DNA from: Pseudorhodobacter sp.
Lineage (GTDB): Bacteria > Pseudomonadota > Alphaproteobacteria > Rhodobacterales > Rhodobacteraceae
Length of the DNA: 9,721 nucleotides
Direction of reading: 5' to 3'
NCBI GenBank assembly: GCA_014378345.1
Contig: JACMNW010000197.1
Location: 1-9,721, forward strand
The position numbers and the translations under genes were made by a program. A model generated the notes under the pieces. The model had not been told where the DNA came from. It was given only the letters and a program-made list of their open reading frames with translations, and did no database searches. This document shows, piece by piece, positions 1 to 7,248 of the stretch. Positions within the stretch are counted from its first letter, which is position 1, and each line of letters opens with the position of its first letter.

Positions 1-1731
1 AAGCCGCTGACGTACATGTTCACACACCGCCTCGGGAGACCCAAAACTACGGGCTTCGGCAATGGATTCAAGGATAAGTGGCAGATTTCTGATAGAAACA
101 CGTTCTTCTAGCAAAAGCCGAAGAACAGACAATAGCAGATCGATCGGCACCTTTTCAGGCACAAGTTCATCCAATAATCGGCGATTTGCGTCTGCGCGGC
201 TTTTGTCGGAAAGTGTTACGAATTCGTCCAGCAGCCTGCGCAATCCGCGCAGTGTAAGCAGGCGGGACAGGTTGATCTTCATCACTTCCAGCAAATGGGT
301 TGCCAGCACTTCGGGCGGGGACACCACAGTCAGCCCGGCAAGTGCTGCGTCTTCTTGATCATCAGGCCTGATCCATCGCGCAGGCGCGCCGTAAACGGGC
401 TCTTTCACATCTTCACCTTCGGGTGCTGCCACACCGGTCATCAACAAAGCAAGCACCCGGTCCGGGATCAACCTGTCGCGCACCCGCTCAACCCCTTGCA
501 GCCTGATCCGGTAATTGCCAGGGGCCAGAGCGGCCTCATCGGTAAGCCGAATTTCAGGAAGAATAAGGCCAAAGGCACTGGCCACATGGGTGCGCATGTT
601 TGCAATGCGGGCTTCTAGTCCCGTGGCAGGATCAAGCACCATTGCAACCAGATTGGGCGCAAATTCGATGTGAATATCATCAAAATCAAGGATATCGCCC
701 ATTTGGCGCGGGCGTGGTGCATCTGGTGTCGTAATTGGTTCAGGGGCCGTTTTATGGGTTCTTTGGTAGCCGTAGTAAGCGGCCACGGCCAATGCTACAG
801 CCCCCAGCATAAACGGCAAAAACGGCATCCCAGGTACAATTGCAAACACAGCCATTAAAACAGCAACAGTCCCAAGCGCACCCGGATAACGGCCAAGTTG
901 CGCAAAAAAGGAAACATCAGTTGCCCCTTTTGTGCCGCCTTTGGCCAACAACAGCGCCACGGCAACGGAAATAATAACAGCTGGAATTTGGCTTACCAGC
1001 CCATCACCTACCGTCAGAATCGCATAAGTTTCAAACGCTTGTGCAATAGGCATACCATGTAACGCGATACCCATGATCAGGCCGACAACAATGTTAAGCC
1101 CGGTAATCAGCAGGCCAGCCACTGCGTCACCTTTTACGAATTTAGACACACCATCCAGCGACCCGAAGAAATTTGTCTCTGCAAGTTCTTGCTCGCGGCG
1201 GCGTTTCGCTTCGGTATGATCAATTGCGCCGGCGGCCATGTCACTATCGATTGCAAGCTGTTTGCCCGGCATGCCGTCAAGGGCAAAGCGTGCGCCGACT
1301 TCGGCCATGCGCCCGGCACCTTTTGTGATGACAACAAAGTTGACAATCATCAGGACAAGAAAAATCACCACGCCAAGTAAGACATTGCCCCCCATGATGA
1401 AGTTGGCAAACCCTTCGATCACATGGCCAGCGGCGTCTGTTCCGGTGTGACCGTTGCCGATGATCAGTTTGGTGGACGAGACGTTTAAGGAAAGCCGCAG
1501 CATCAGCGACGTTAACAAAATTGTCGGAAATGCTGAGAAATCCAATGGCCGTTCGATAAACAGGGTGACCGTCAGCATCAAGATTGCCAAGGCAAAAGAC
1601 AGGGCCAAGCCCAAATCCAAGATAAAAGCCGGCACTGGCAATATCATCATTATGATGACCGCCATTATGGCAAAGGCGAGCAGAATTGTAGGATGAAACA
1701 CACTGCCAAGGCTTAGGTTCAGCCGGGTCAT
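1..1731 (-). CDS. flhA: Flagellar type III export gate protein FlhA (3' end cut by window edge)
   Basis: FlhA is the large inner-membrane subunit of the flagellar type III export gate. Its N-terminal membrane domain takes part in proton-driven export, and its cytosolic domain docks chaperone-substrate complexes. The frame is open from ATG 1731 to base 1 (577 codons). FlhA is usually about 690-700 residues, so roughly the last 115 are missing. Family hallmarks seen by translation are LDFSAFPTILL and LRLSLNVSSTKLI in the N-terminal membrane part, FALDGMPGKQLAID near residue 150, and FFGSLDGVSKFVKGDAVAG with D202, the equivalent of the conserved membrane-proximal Asp of Salmonella FlhA. A linker follows near residue 330, then the cytosolic domain with LLEVMKINLSRLLTLRGL and ELVPEKVPIDLLLSVL. 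The ATG overlaps the stop of the upstream transglycosylase (ATGA). No strong Shine-Dalgarno is visible, so translation is probably coupled. No frameshift or stop was seen in the segments I translated across the whole stretch. Confidence 0.98.
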   Translation of the reverse strand, partial: MTRLNLSLGSVFHPTILLAFAIMAVIIMMILPVPAFILDLGLALSFALAILMLTVTLFIERPLDFSAFPTILLTSLMLRLSLNVSSTKLIIGNGHTGTDAAGHVIEGFANFIMGGNVLLGVVIFLVLMIVNFVVITKGAGRMAEVGARFALDGMPGKQLAIDSDMAAGAIDHTEAKRRREQELAETNFFGSLDGVSKFVKGDAVAGLLITGLNIVVGLIMGIALHGMPIAQAFETYAILTVGDGLVSQIPAVIISVAVALLLAKGGTKGATDVSFFAQLGRYPGALGTVAVLMAVFAIVPGMPFLPFMLGAVALAVAAYYGYQRTHKTAPEPITTPDAPRPRQMGDILDFDDIHIEFAPNLVAMVLDPATGLEARIANMRTHVASAFGLILPEIRLTDEAALAPGNYRIRLQGVERVRDRLIPDRVLALLMTGVAAPEGEDVKEPVYGAPARWIRPDDQEDAALAGLTVVSPPEVLATHLLEVMKINLSRLLTLRGLRRLLDEFVTLSDKSRADANRRLLDELVPEKVPIDLLLSVLRLLLEERVSIRNLPLILESIAEARSFGSPEAVCEHVRQRL

Positions 1732-2447
1732 GGTTGATTGCCAATCAGGGGTGCAGCGCCTGAAAAAAGTGGCACCAACGAGCCGGAGTTTCCTTTTAAC
1801 CCTGCTTGAAGCAATGGAAATCGGTTGCTGCGCTGGATTTGAGGGGTGGTTGTTTCTGCTTGCAGTGGTTTATCTGTCAGACTTGCCAAAATCGCATCGA
1901 ACTTTGCCTGATACTTTTCAGCATAGTCTGGGGTCCGCGAATGATAGGCCGCTGCTGCCAAAGACCAATCACCTTTTTCTGCATAAAGGTCGTTCAGAAA
2001 TTGCGCGGCATAGATCGCATTGCTAATCGGATCAAACATATCGATTGTTGATTTAAAGCCTTTTGAATGCCAACGATGGTTCAATTGAAAACAGCCAACG
2101 TCAAAGTTACGTAAACCCAGATCAAGCTGATCTTCAACAAAATCAATGGCTTCCTCTGGCGTTGCAAACCAGTAGCCTTGACCTGCCTGGTTAACCGACC
2201 AAGGCCAAGGCTTCAAACCGGTGTCGGTGCTTCGGCCCGTTTCAGTCAGCGTGATGGCGATGAGAACTGACAGTGGTACGCCAGTGCGTTCTGCTGCAAT
2301 TTGTGCAGCAGAAACACACAGATCGGGTGCATCTTGCAGGGCGCTTGCGATCGCGGCCCCCCGATGTTGAACATCTGTACAGAAAAGTAAAAACAGACAA
2401 AGTGGAACTGCCCATGTTCTAAAGCGTGGCAGACTTGGTAGTCGCAT
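1728..2447 (-). CDS. Exported SLT-type lytic transglycosylase of the flagellar operon
   Basis: Predicted periplasmic lytic transglycosylase that cleaves the glycan strands of peptidoglycan, probably to let the flagellar rod or stator parts pass. From ATG 2447 it has 239 residues. A basic N-terminus (MRLPSLPRFR) and a hydrophobic stretch rich in Leu, Phe and Cys form a signal peptide with likely cleavage after an Ala-rich segment near residue 33. LLFC is not a proper lipobox. The SLT-like fold covers about residues 45-190: TLTETGR carries the likely catalytic Glu (residue 69), followed by FDVGCFQLN (the usual G-x-x-Q-x-N region) and AAAAYHS. The tail after about residue 195 is low in structure. 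The frame extends to a GTG at 2468, but that codon lies directly after a stem-loop without a good ribosome site, whereas ATG 2447 has GGGA eight bases upstream and leaves a clean signal peptide. The stop overlaps the flhA start (ATGA). Family is fairly sure; flagellar role is inferred from context. Confidence 0.9.
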   Translation of the reverse strand: MRLPSLPRFRTWAVPLCLFLLFCTDVQHRGAAIASALQDAPDLCVSAAQIAAERTGVPLSVLIAITLTETGRSTDTGLKPWPWSVNQAGQGYWFATPEEAIDFVEDQLDLGLRNFDVGCFQLNHRWHSKGFKSTIDMFDPISNAIYAAQFLNDLYAEKGDWSLAAAAYHSRTPDYAEKYQAKFDAILASLTDKPLQAETTTPQIQRSNRFPLLQAGLKGNSGSLVPLFSGAAPLIGNQP

Positions 2448-2469
2448 TTTAACGATCCCGGGTTTCACC

Positions 2470-2502
2470 CATCACGGTGGCCCAATCGCCCCGCCTGTGA
2501 TG
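2470..2502 (-). other. Intercistronic stem-loop upstream of the transglycosylase gene
   Basis: The 125-bp gap between the AMIN-protein stop (2573) and the transglycosylase ATG (2447) contains inverted repeats. CATCAC (2470-2475) pairs with GTGATG (2497-2502). Inside it, GGTGG (2476-2480) and CCGCC (2491-2495) extend the stem with one mismatch and a one-base bulge. The loop is about ten bases. No T-run follows, so it does not look like an intrinsic terminator. It might stabilise or punctuate the mRNA. A second small hairpin, AAAGA-CCGAA-TCTTT, lies at 2513-2527. Function is unknown. Confidence 0.3.
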
Positions 2503-2572
2503 CGCCAAGCTTAAAGACCGAATCTTTCCAATCGGTAACCATAAGTGACAATTTCCAAAATTATCGGCGCCC

Positions 2573-4798
2573 TCAATTCTGTGGCTGCAATACTGGAATA
2601 TCTTGCAAAAGGGTCGCCAGAATTGCGCGGGCCTTTTCGCTGTCGGCGACAAGAGCGTTGCCTATTGCAAGTGGTCCTTGCAGTGGCTCCGCCGCTGCGC
2701 CCGTCGTTTCACCTACAAGTTCCGCAGCAGCTTTGAACCGTGATGCATCTGTTTTGGCCAGATATTCCCAATTCTGCGCCCAGCTTTGCGCACGAAGATC
2801 TGCTTCGGCATTACTTGCTTGTGCCCAAGCTTTTGCAGCCTCTGATGGTTTGTCCTGTTGCCAAAACGCCTGCGCGCGAAGGTCTGCTGCAGTGCTGTCG
2901 GCAAGATTGGCAATTGACGTGATTGCACCTTGGGGGTCGTCCTTTGCAAGGTAGGCTTTTGCCGCAATGAGGCGTGCCTTATCAGTAGCGGCTACATTTG
3001 GATCCCCTATCCAGGCCAGTGCTGCGTCTGGCAATCCAACGGTCAAGAGGTGATCGGCAATTTGAATACGCTGTTCTGCCGGAACGGCGGGTAATTTGGC
3101 ATCAATAGGCAAGACGGCATGGTTTAGAATGGCTGTATCTGACCCTGATTTTGCCAAAAGTGCCCAAAGATCGTTTTCTACGTCTGGGGAATCTGCGACT
3201 AACATAAATGCCTGATCAAAATCGTCCGCAGACCCTAACGCGAGGATCTGCGCACGGCGCAAAGCAGGCTCAATTGGATTGCCCGACTGTTCTTTCACAA
3301 GTGCCGAAAGAGCAACGGCTGTCTTGGGGTCAATTTTCTGACCAGCCGCAAGCTGCGCATCGACCAGCGCTATCAAGGTTTCTGCTGTTGCCGGGCCTGC
3401 ATTGCTGATCTCTGGTTCAAGGTCTGTCACCGCCTTAGCCGGGTTTCCGGCGGCAATATCAATGGTGGCCGACATGACCGTCACTTTTGCACCGCCCTTT
3501 GCGCCACTACGTTGCACGGCCTGACGAAGGGATCGCGCCGTTGCAACGTCGTCTATTTCTATAAATTTCGCCACCAGATCAGGACCAAGGCTTTGCCGCA
3601 AATGCCCGGGCAACGCTGAAAAGGCGCGCAGCACGGCTTCGGGTCGGGGGCTTTGTGATCGAATGAAGTGTGGCGCTGCCATAGCCGCCCATAGTGCCGC
3701 TGCGGTATCGCAAGTTTGCATTCCGATAAACGGCCCATCTGCATCTGGCATACCATCAACCAGTTTTGCCATGCTGTTCCACATGGCACGGTCTGGCGAT
3801 TTTACGGAAAATTGTTCCAGTAATTGTCGGGCTTCCGCACCAAAGCCAAGATAAATCAGCAGCTTGGTTGCGTCTATAACCTCGCCCTGTTCTGGGCGGT
3901 CAAACTCACCAACCAAATGGGCGCGGCTTTCCGCAAGCTGAATTGGGATCGGCTGATCACTACCCCATTTCCCCAGATTGAGTGTGTCATCCGGAATGCA
4001 CTCTGCGCCGTCCGTAAGCAAAGTCTTCGGGCGCGCGCGGAGGGTTTCAACATCAAATCCCGGCGCCTCGCCGATGTGAATGTTTGCACGAGGGCCAATC
4101 GGCAAGGCGGCCCCTGACAGGCGAGATGAAAGGCTTGGTTTGGTCATTTGAACAATGCCCTGCGCTGCGCCGTGGCTGAGTTGTAATAAAAGAGCATCTC
4201 TAAATGGGGTTAAATCATTGATGTTATGCATTATAAAAGAGTCAGCAAGTGTGATTGGTTTGGCGCTATTTTTGTTTGGCCGGGCCATCCCGGCCAGCCA
4301 ATCATAGGACATAGTCGTCTTTACCTTCGGGTTTGCTTCAGCTGACAGACCAGGTCGCGACCTTGGTCTCTGGCTAGGTTTGGTTGTCAGAGGGGGAGTG
4401 TCTGCCCCATCCAAAGCTGTCTCAAAGACAGAACTTTCTGGCGGCGGGCCGTCGCGAAGATCGATCACGATGATGCCAGGTCGAAATTCGAACGGCTGGG
4501 CAAAGCAAGCACATGCAATGCCAAGACGCAGCCCTCCGGTAGCCGGGTCTGCCCAAATTGAAGCCAGGCGATCATGCCCAATCGTTGTAAACACACTTGT
4601 CAGATCAAAGCGCAGATTTTGGTCGGCAATACGCAACTCGTACCCTTCGTCCGTGCGGCCCATTTTCCAATCAAAGGCGGTCGGCAATTCCAGTACCAGA
4701 CGGGTAAATCCCGGATGATCACCCGATTTTACAACAGCCGTTTGCGCAAAAGCCACTTGGCTTAACGCCATCCATATCAGAAGTGTTAAAAGCTTCAT
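2573..4798 (-). CDS. Large exported protein, AMIN-like N-terminus plus helical-repeat C-terminus, coupled to motA
   Basis: 741 residues with no function I can name with confidence. Residues 1-19 form a classic signal peptide (MKLLTLLIWM..., cleavage near AFA-Q). Residues about 20-118 look like an AMIN-type beta domain (FTRLVLELP, DWKMGRTDEGYELRIAD, FRPGIIVIDLRDG), a fold that in other proteins directs them to the cell wall or to secretin complexes. A Pro/Ser/Arg-rich linker spans about 119-180. The rest is mostly alpha-helical, with short Ala/Leu-rich helix pairs typical of TPR-like repeats (about 310-335, 415-465, 575-600, 605-632, 648-680). Cysteines are at 96, 98, 267 and 363. The start is ATG 4798 because it overlaps the motA stop (ATGA), has AGGA six bases upstream and yields the signal peptide; the frame is open further upstream inside motA. 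Position suggests a periplasmic motor or stator accessory factor, analogous in place but not proven homologous to rhizobial MotC. An alternative is a cell-wall factor working with the transglycosylase downstream. Confidence 0.85.
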   Translation of the reverse strand: MKLLTLLIWMALSQVAFAQTAVVKSGDHPGFTRLVLELPTAFDWKMGRTDEGYELRIADQNLRFDLTSVFTTIGHDRLASIWADPATGGLRLGIACACFAQPFEFRPGIIVIDLRDGPPPESSVFETALDGADTPPLTTKPSQRPRSRPGLSAEANPKVKTTMSYDWLAGMARPNKNSAKPITLADSFIMHNINDLTPFRDALLLQLSHGAAQGIVQMTKPSLSSRLSGAALPIGPRANIHIGEAPGFDVETLRARPKTLLTDGAECIPDDTLNLGKWGSDQPIPIQLAESRAHLVGEFDRPEQGEVIDATKLLIYLGFGAEARQLLEQFSVKSPDRAMWNSMAKLVDGMPDADGPFIGMQTCDTAAALWAAMAAPHFIRSQSPRPEAVLRAFSALPGHLRQSLGPDLVAKFIEIDDVATARSLRQAVQRSGAKGGAKVTVMSATIDIAAGNPAKAVTDLEPEISNAGPATAETLIALVDAQLAAGQKIDPKTAVALSALVKEQSGNPIEPALRRAQILALGSADDFDQAFMLVADSPDVENDLWALLAKSGSDTAILNHAVLPIDAKLPAVPAEQRIQIADHLLTVGLPDAALAWIGDPNVAATDKARLIAAKAYLAKDDPQGAITSIANLADSTAADLRAQAFWQQDKPSEAAKAWAQASNAEADLRAQSWAQNWEYLAKTDASRFKAAAELVGETTGAAAEPLQGPLAIGNALVADSEKARAILATLLQDIPVLQPQN

Positions 4799-5664
4799 GC
4801 GGCATCCTGTTTTAACGCGCGCAATGCGGTTTCCAGATCGCCAAACGTAGGGCGCACATGGTGTGGCGTGTTTTGCCGCCCCACTTCGATACAAATATTA
4901 GGCGCATGGTTGTGCAGGTTCGCGATAAGAACCTCACGGATCAACAAGTAGAAATGTCCGTCTTCATCAATCACGGCTTTCACACGCCCGGCAAAGGGGC
5001 CGACCAGACCGTAGGCCATGAACACACCCATGAACGTGCCCACCAAAGCGCCCCCAATCATTCCGCCAAGAATTTCTGGCGGTTGATCAATCGATGCCAT
5101 GGTTTTGATAACCCCCAAAACGGCCGCTACAATGCCCAATGCGGGCAGCGCATCTGCCATGGATTGCAGGGCATGGCTGGAATGAAGGGCGTGATTTTGG
5201 CTATTTTCCATCCGCTTATCAAGCACTTCTTCAACTTGATGCGGGTCGTCGTAGTTCATCGACGCCGCACGAAAAGTATCGCAGATCAGATCAACCGCTT
5301 CATGATCATGCTGAACTTTTGGGTAGCGCCCGAAAAGAGATGAGTCATGTGGATTTTCGATGTGTTCTTCAAGCCCAACCGGGTTAGTGCGCGCAATACG
5401 GATCAATTCAAACAACAGGCATAAAAGATCGCGGTAATCTGTTGGCTTCCATCTGGGGCCTTTAAAGACTTTTCCAACATCCTTGACCGTCTGTTTCACA
5501 CTGGCAAAATCGTTGGACAGAAGGAACGCACCGATAGCGGACCCCGCAATCATGATCAATTCATGCGGTGCTGCCTCCAGAATGATCCCCATCTTGCCGC
5601 CGGCCACGACATAGCCACCAAACACTGTGATGAAAATAACCGCGATTCCGATAATGCCGACCAT
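4795..5664 (-). CDS. motA: Flagellar motor stator protein MotA
   Basis: MotA is the inner-membrane stator subunit that, with MotB, conducts ions and pushes on FliG to turn the rotor. The 289 residues match the family length. Four membrane segments are visible: about 3-20 (GIIGIAVIFITVFGGYVV), about 33-50, about 172-190 (ALPALGIVAAVLGVIKTMA) and about 203-224 (GGALVGTFMGVFMAYGLVG). The two prolines expected near the ion path are P174 and P223. The charged cytoplasmic loop lies between segments 2 and 3 (about 55-170). The start is ATG 5664 with AAGGA seven bases upstream; a longer in-frame version to 5706 would spoil the first membrane segment. It lies 65 bp after the MotE-like gene and its stop overlaps the start of the AMIN protein. 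motB is not adjacent and not in the window, so stator genes are split in this genome segment. The C-terminus (about 250-289) is longer and more His-rich than the core requires. Confidence 0.97.
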   Translation of the reverse strand: MVGIIGIAVIFITVFGGYVVAGGKMGIILEAAPHELIMIAGSAIGAFLLSNDFASVKQTVKDVGKVFKGPRWKPTDYRDLLCLLFELIRIARTNPVGLEEHIENPHDSSLFGRYPKVQHDHEAVDLICDTFRAASMNYDDPHQVEEVLDKRMENSQNHALHSSHALQSMADALPALGIVAAVLGVIKTMASIDQPPEILGGMIGGALVGTFMGVFMAYGLVGPFAGRVKAVIDEDGHFYLLIREVLIANLHNHAPNICIEVGRQNTPHHVRPTFGDLETALRALKQDAA

Positions 5665-5729
5665 GCCTTGATCCTTAGAAATTACGCTGCCAATGCAGCT
5701 TCGCAAACCTGCGTTAAGAAACCTTCACG

Positions 5730-6302
5730 CTATTCCTTGGGAACCAAGGCGTTTCGACCGGCCAGCAAGACAGAAATGCCGTAAGCTGCTTTTGAAGACA
5801 GCCCGGTCATTACGGCGGCAGCTGAGTCCGGGCGCATGCGGCCCATAAACCCTGCGGCAAATTCTGGCGCCATCGTCTCAAACAAGGCAGAGGCGTCTTT
5901 TGGTTTCATCGCCTCATAGACCGCCGTCAGCCGGGCCAAATCATCCTCTGCGGCCCCATCGGCAAGTGAAAGCGTTGCTGATAATTTCGCCTCAACCGCC
6001 GCCATTTCGGCCACACGCGTCTCGATCGCATTTTCTGCCAAGGCCAAAGCAGCCATTCTATCCGCAAGTGCTGCTTCTTGGGTGGTCACTTGCTCGGCTC
6101 GCTTTCGCAATGCTTCGGCCAAGGCAATCGGGGGTTCAGGGCAGTTTAAGGGGGCAACTTCGCCACTGTTTGCGTCTGTTTCTGGCCCGCTGGCCAAAGC
6201 AGTGCCGACCCCCGCCCCCATCCGCAATGCGGCTGATGATGCGAACAACATTGCAAGCACAAACAGCGTTCCCCGGCCCGCGCGTTTGCGACGCCCCATC
6301 AT
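5730..6302 (-). CDS. MotE-like flagellar accessory protein (membrane anchor, coiled coil, MgtE_N-like domain)
   Basis: 190 residues. A basic N-terminus (MMGRRKRAGR) and a hydrophobic segment at about 11-37 act as signal anchor or signal peptide. The stretch from about 58 to 115 is rich in Ala, Glu, Arg and Leu with heptad spacing and should form a coiled coil. The C-terminal part (about 120-182) contains LTAVYEAMKPKDASALFETM and GFMGRMRPDSAAAVMTGL, the pattern of the MgtE N-terminal-like domain found in MotE-family proteins. In Sinorhizobium, MotE is a periplasmic chaperone for the motor protein MotC. Here motA and a large exported protein follow, so a chaperone or motor-assembly role is a fair inference. 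ATG 6302 overlaps the preceding stop (ATGA) and has GGAAG seven bases upstream. The short hairpin CCTTGG-GAA-CCAAGG at the 3' end (5735-5749) has no T-run. A FliG-like or MgtE-related but unconnected role cannot be excluded. Confidence 0.85.
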   Translation of the reverse strand: MMGRRKRAGRGTLFVLAMLFASSAALRMGAGVGTALASGPETDANSGEVAPLNCPEPPIALAEALRKRAEQVTTQEAALADRMAALALAENAIETRVAEMAAVEAKLSATLSLADGAAEDDLARLTAVYEAMKPKDASALFETMAPEFAAGFMGRMRPDSAAAVMTGLSSKAAYGISVLLAGRNALVPKE

Positions 6303-6688
6303 TGTACGGCTTCCAAATCTTCGCGGCCAGTTCGCCTGCGAATGAAGCGCAGTTTGCGCTCTCCCTGGCCCAAATCATTTTCGGCTACTTGCGCGCTGCC
6401 GGATTCGGGCAGATCATGCAAGGACGCCATCAAAAGTTCCAGTTTCCTTGCTGCGCCTTCTGCCCTTTGGGTTAACGCATTAAGGCTGTCCGACGACGAC
6501 GCCGCGATTTTTCCCGCCCTGTCCAAGGCCATTGTCATATCGTCGACTTGGGCTGATAGAACGGCGATCGCACCGCCCATGCCGGTTTCCAGCGTTGAAA
6601 ATCTTTTCAACCTGGTGGCCAATACATAACAATAGATTGCTGCCCCAAACGTGCCTGCGATCATCAAGAAATCAGCGATAAGTTCCAT
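6299..6688 (-). CDS. Small membrane-anchored coiled-coil protein of the flagellar operon (possibly DUF6468-type)
   Basis: 129 residues, no established function known to me. One N-terminal membrane segment (about 4-24, with IAGTFGAAIYCYVL) is followed by KRFSTLETGMGGAIAVLSAQ and a long amphipathic helix at about 40-92, likely a coiled coil. The tail is basic (KLRFIRRRTGR, about 112-122) and ends in an acidic turn. With a short N-terminus and positive charges directly after the membrane helix, the bulk should be cytoplasmic. From memory, small proteins of this shape next to fliL and motE in alphaproteobacterial flagellar clusters carry the DUF6468 label; I could not check this. The start is ATG 6688 with AAGG six bases upstream, 12 bp after the fliL stop. 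Its stop overlaps the MotE-like start, so the two are probably made in step. It may help assemble or regulate the stator or FliL ring (inference from position only). Confidence 0.8.
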   Translation of the reverse strand: MELIADFLMIAGTFGAAIYCYVLATRLKRFSTLETGMGGAIAVLSAQVDDMTMALDRAGKIAASSSDSLNALTQRAEGAARKLELLMASLHDLPESGSAQVAENDLGQGERKLRFIRRRTGREDLEAVQ

Positions 6689-6700
6689 ACGGCACCTTTT

Positions 6701-7186
6701 TCAATTCAAGACAAATTCTGTAACCAGCAAGTCGCGCACCCTGCCTTCGCCAGTAACGATCTGGATTCGCCGCAGCATCTGGGCACGCAGGCGCACCAAG
6801 GCAGACGGGTTTTCCAGCTCGGCCACGTCAATGGCCCTTAGGTAGCTGTTCAAAACGTCCAAAATGCGTGGCTGCAGTAAAATCACGTCAGCGGAATTGG
6901 CACCTGCGACTTCCAGCTGCGCAGTAAAGCGCAAATGGCGGCTTTCCGCAGCGGCCCCAAGGGAAATAACCATCGGCTCAAGCGGCACAAAGGCGATGTC
7001 GGGAAGAGCATCAACCTCTGCCTCCGCTTCGGCGGCATGTGCATCACTTGGCCCAAAGATCATACCAGAAAACGAGGCATAAAACCCGGCGCCGCCAAAT
7101 GCCAAGGCCAACACAACCCCGACGATCATCGGCAGCTTTGACTTTTTCTTCTGCGCCGTTTCTGGTGCTGCTTCTGCGTCTGCCAC
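6701..7186 (-). CDS. fliL: Flagellar basal-body-associated protein FliL
   Basis: FliL is a single-span inner-membrane protein whose periplasmic domain rings the stator units and helps them work under load; it is required for motility in several alphaproteobacteria. From GTG 7186 it has 161 residues: a short charged cytoplasmic start ending in KKKSKLP, a membrane helix at about 19-40 (MIVGVVLALAFGGAGFYASF), an Ala/Glu-rich linker, and a periplasmic domain from about 60 with FVPLEPMVISL, RHLRFTAQLEV and the typical end LLVTEFVLN. The frame continues upstream to a GTG at 7234, but GTG 7186 is preferred: GGAG lies seven bases upstream and the protein then starts like its relatives with a short acidic-basic tail before the helix. 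It is the first gene of the leftward operon, directly next to the divergent control region. Confidence 0.95.
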   Translation of the reverse strand: MADAEAAPETAQKKKSKLPMIVGVVLALAFGGAGFYASFSGMIFGPSDAHAAEAEAEVDALPDIAFVPLEPMVISLGAAAESRHLRFTAQLEVAGANSADVILLQPRILDVLNSYLRAIDVAELENPSALVRLRAQMLRRIQIVTGEGRVRDLLVTEFVLN

Positions 7187-7233
7187 GGGCCAACTCCAAT
7201 TATCTTGCCCGAACAGATATAGAACATAGGTCA

Positions 7234-7248
7234 CTAACCGATTGTTAA
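7234..7248 (-). promoter_or_regulatory. Candidate CtrA-binding box
   Basis: The plus strand reads CTAA-CCGATTG-TTAA; on the minus strand this is TTAA-N7-TTAG. The established CtrA full site is TTAA-N7-TTAA, so seven of eight consensus bases match with exact spacing. The box lies between the two divergent operons, about 48 bp upstream of the fliL start and 57 bp upstream of the fliF start. CtrA is known to control flagellar genes in Caulobacter and in several Rhodobacterales. Binding here is inferred. An AT-rich chance match is possible but less likely in a 118-bp intergenic interval. Confidence 0.5.

Noticed and set aside
1277..1744. 155-codon minus-strand frame at the start of flhA
   Set aside because: Same strand as flhA but another frame; the FlhA frame carries clear family motifs over the whole stretch, while this peptide is His/Cys/Arg-rich and meaningless.
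2513..2527. Hairpin AAAGA-CCGAA-TCTTT as terminator before the transglycosylase gene
   Set aside because: Only five AT-rich pairs and no T-run. The downstream genes need readthrough, since no convincing promoter is visible in the gap.
4799..4894. N-terminal extension of the AMIN protein by 32 residues
   Set aside because: It would lie inside motA and hide the signal peptide. ATG 4798 with AGGA and ATGA coupling is much better.
5735..5749. Hairpin CCTTGG-GAA-CCAAGG at the 3' end of the MotE-like gene as terminator
   Set aside because: Six pairs, no T-run after it, located inside the coding end, and motA follows in the same operon.
5900..6475. 191-codon plus-strand frame opposite the MotE-like and small coiled-coil genes
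   Set aside because: Pro/His/Arg-rich low-complexity peptide, no ribosome site, fully antisense to two well-supported genes.
7187..7234. Longer FliL from GTG 7234
   Set aside because: GTG 7186 has a well-placed GGAG and gives the usual short cytoplasmic start. The extension would also cover the -10 candidate and reach the CtrA-like box.
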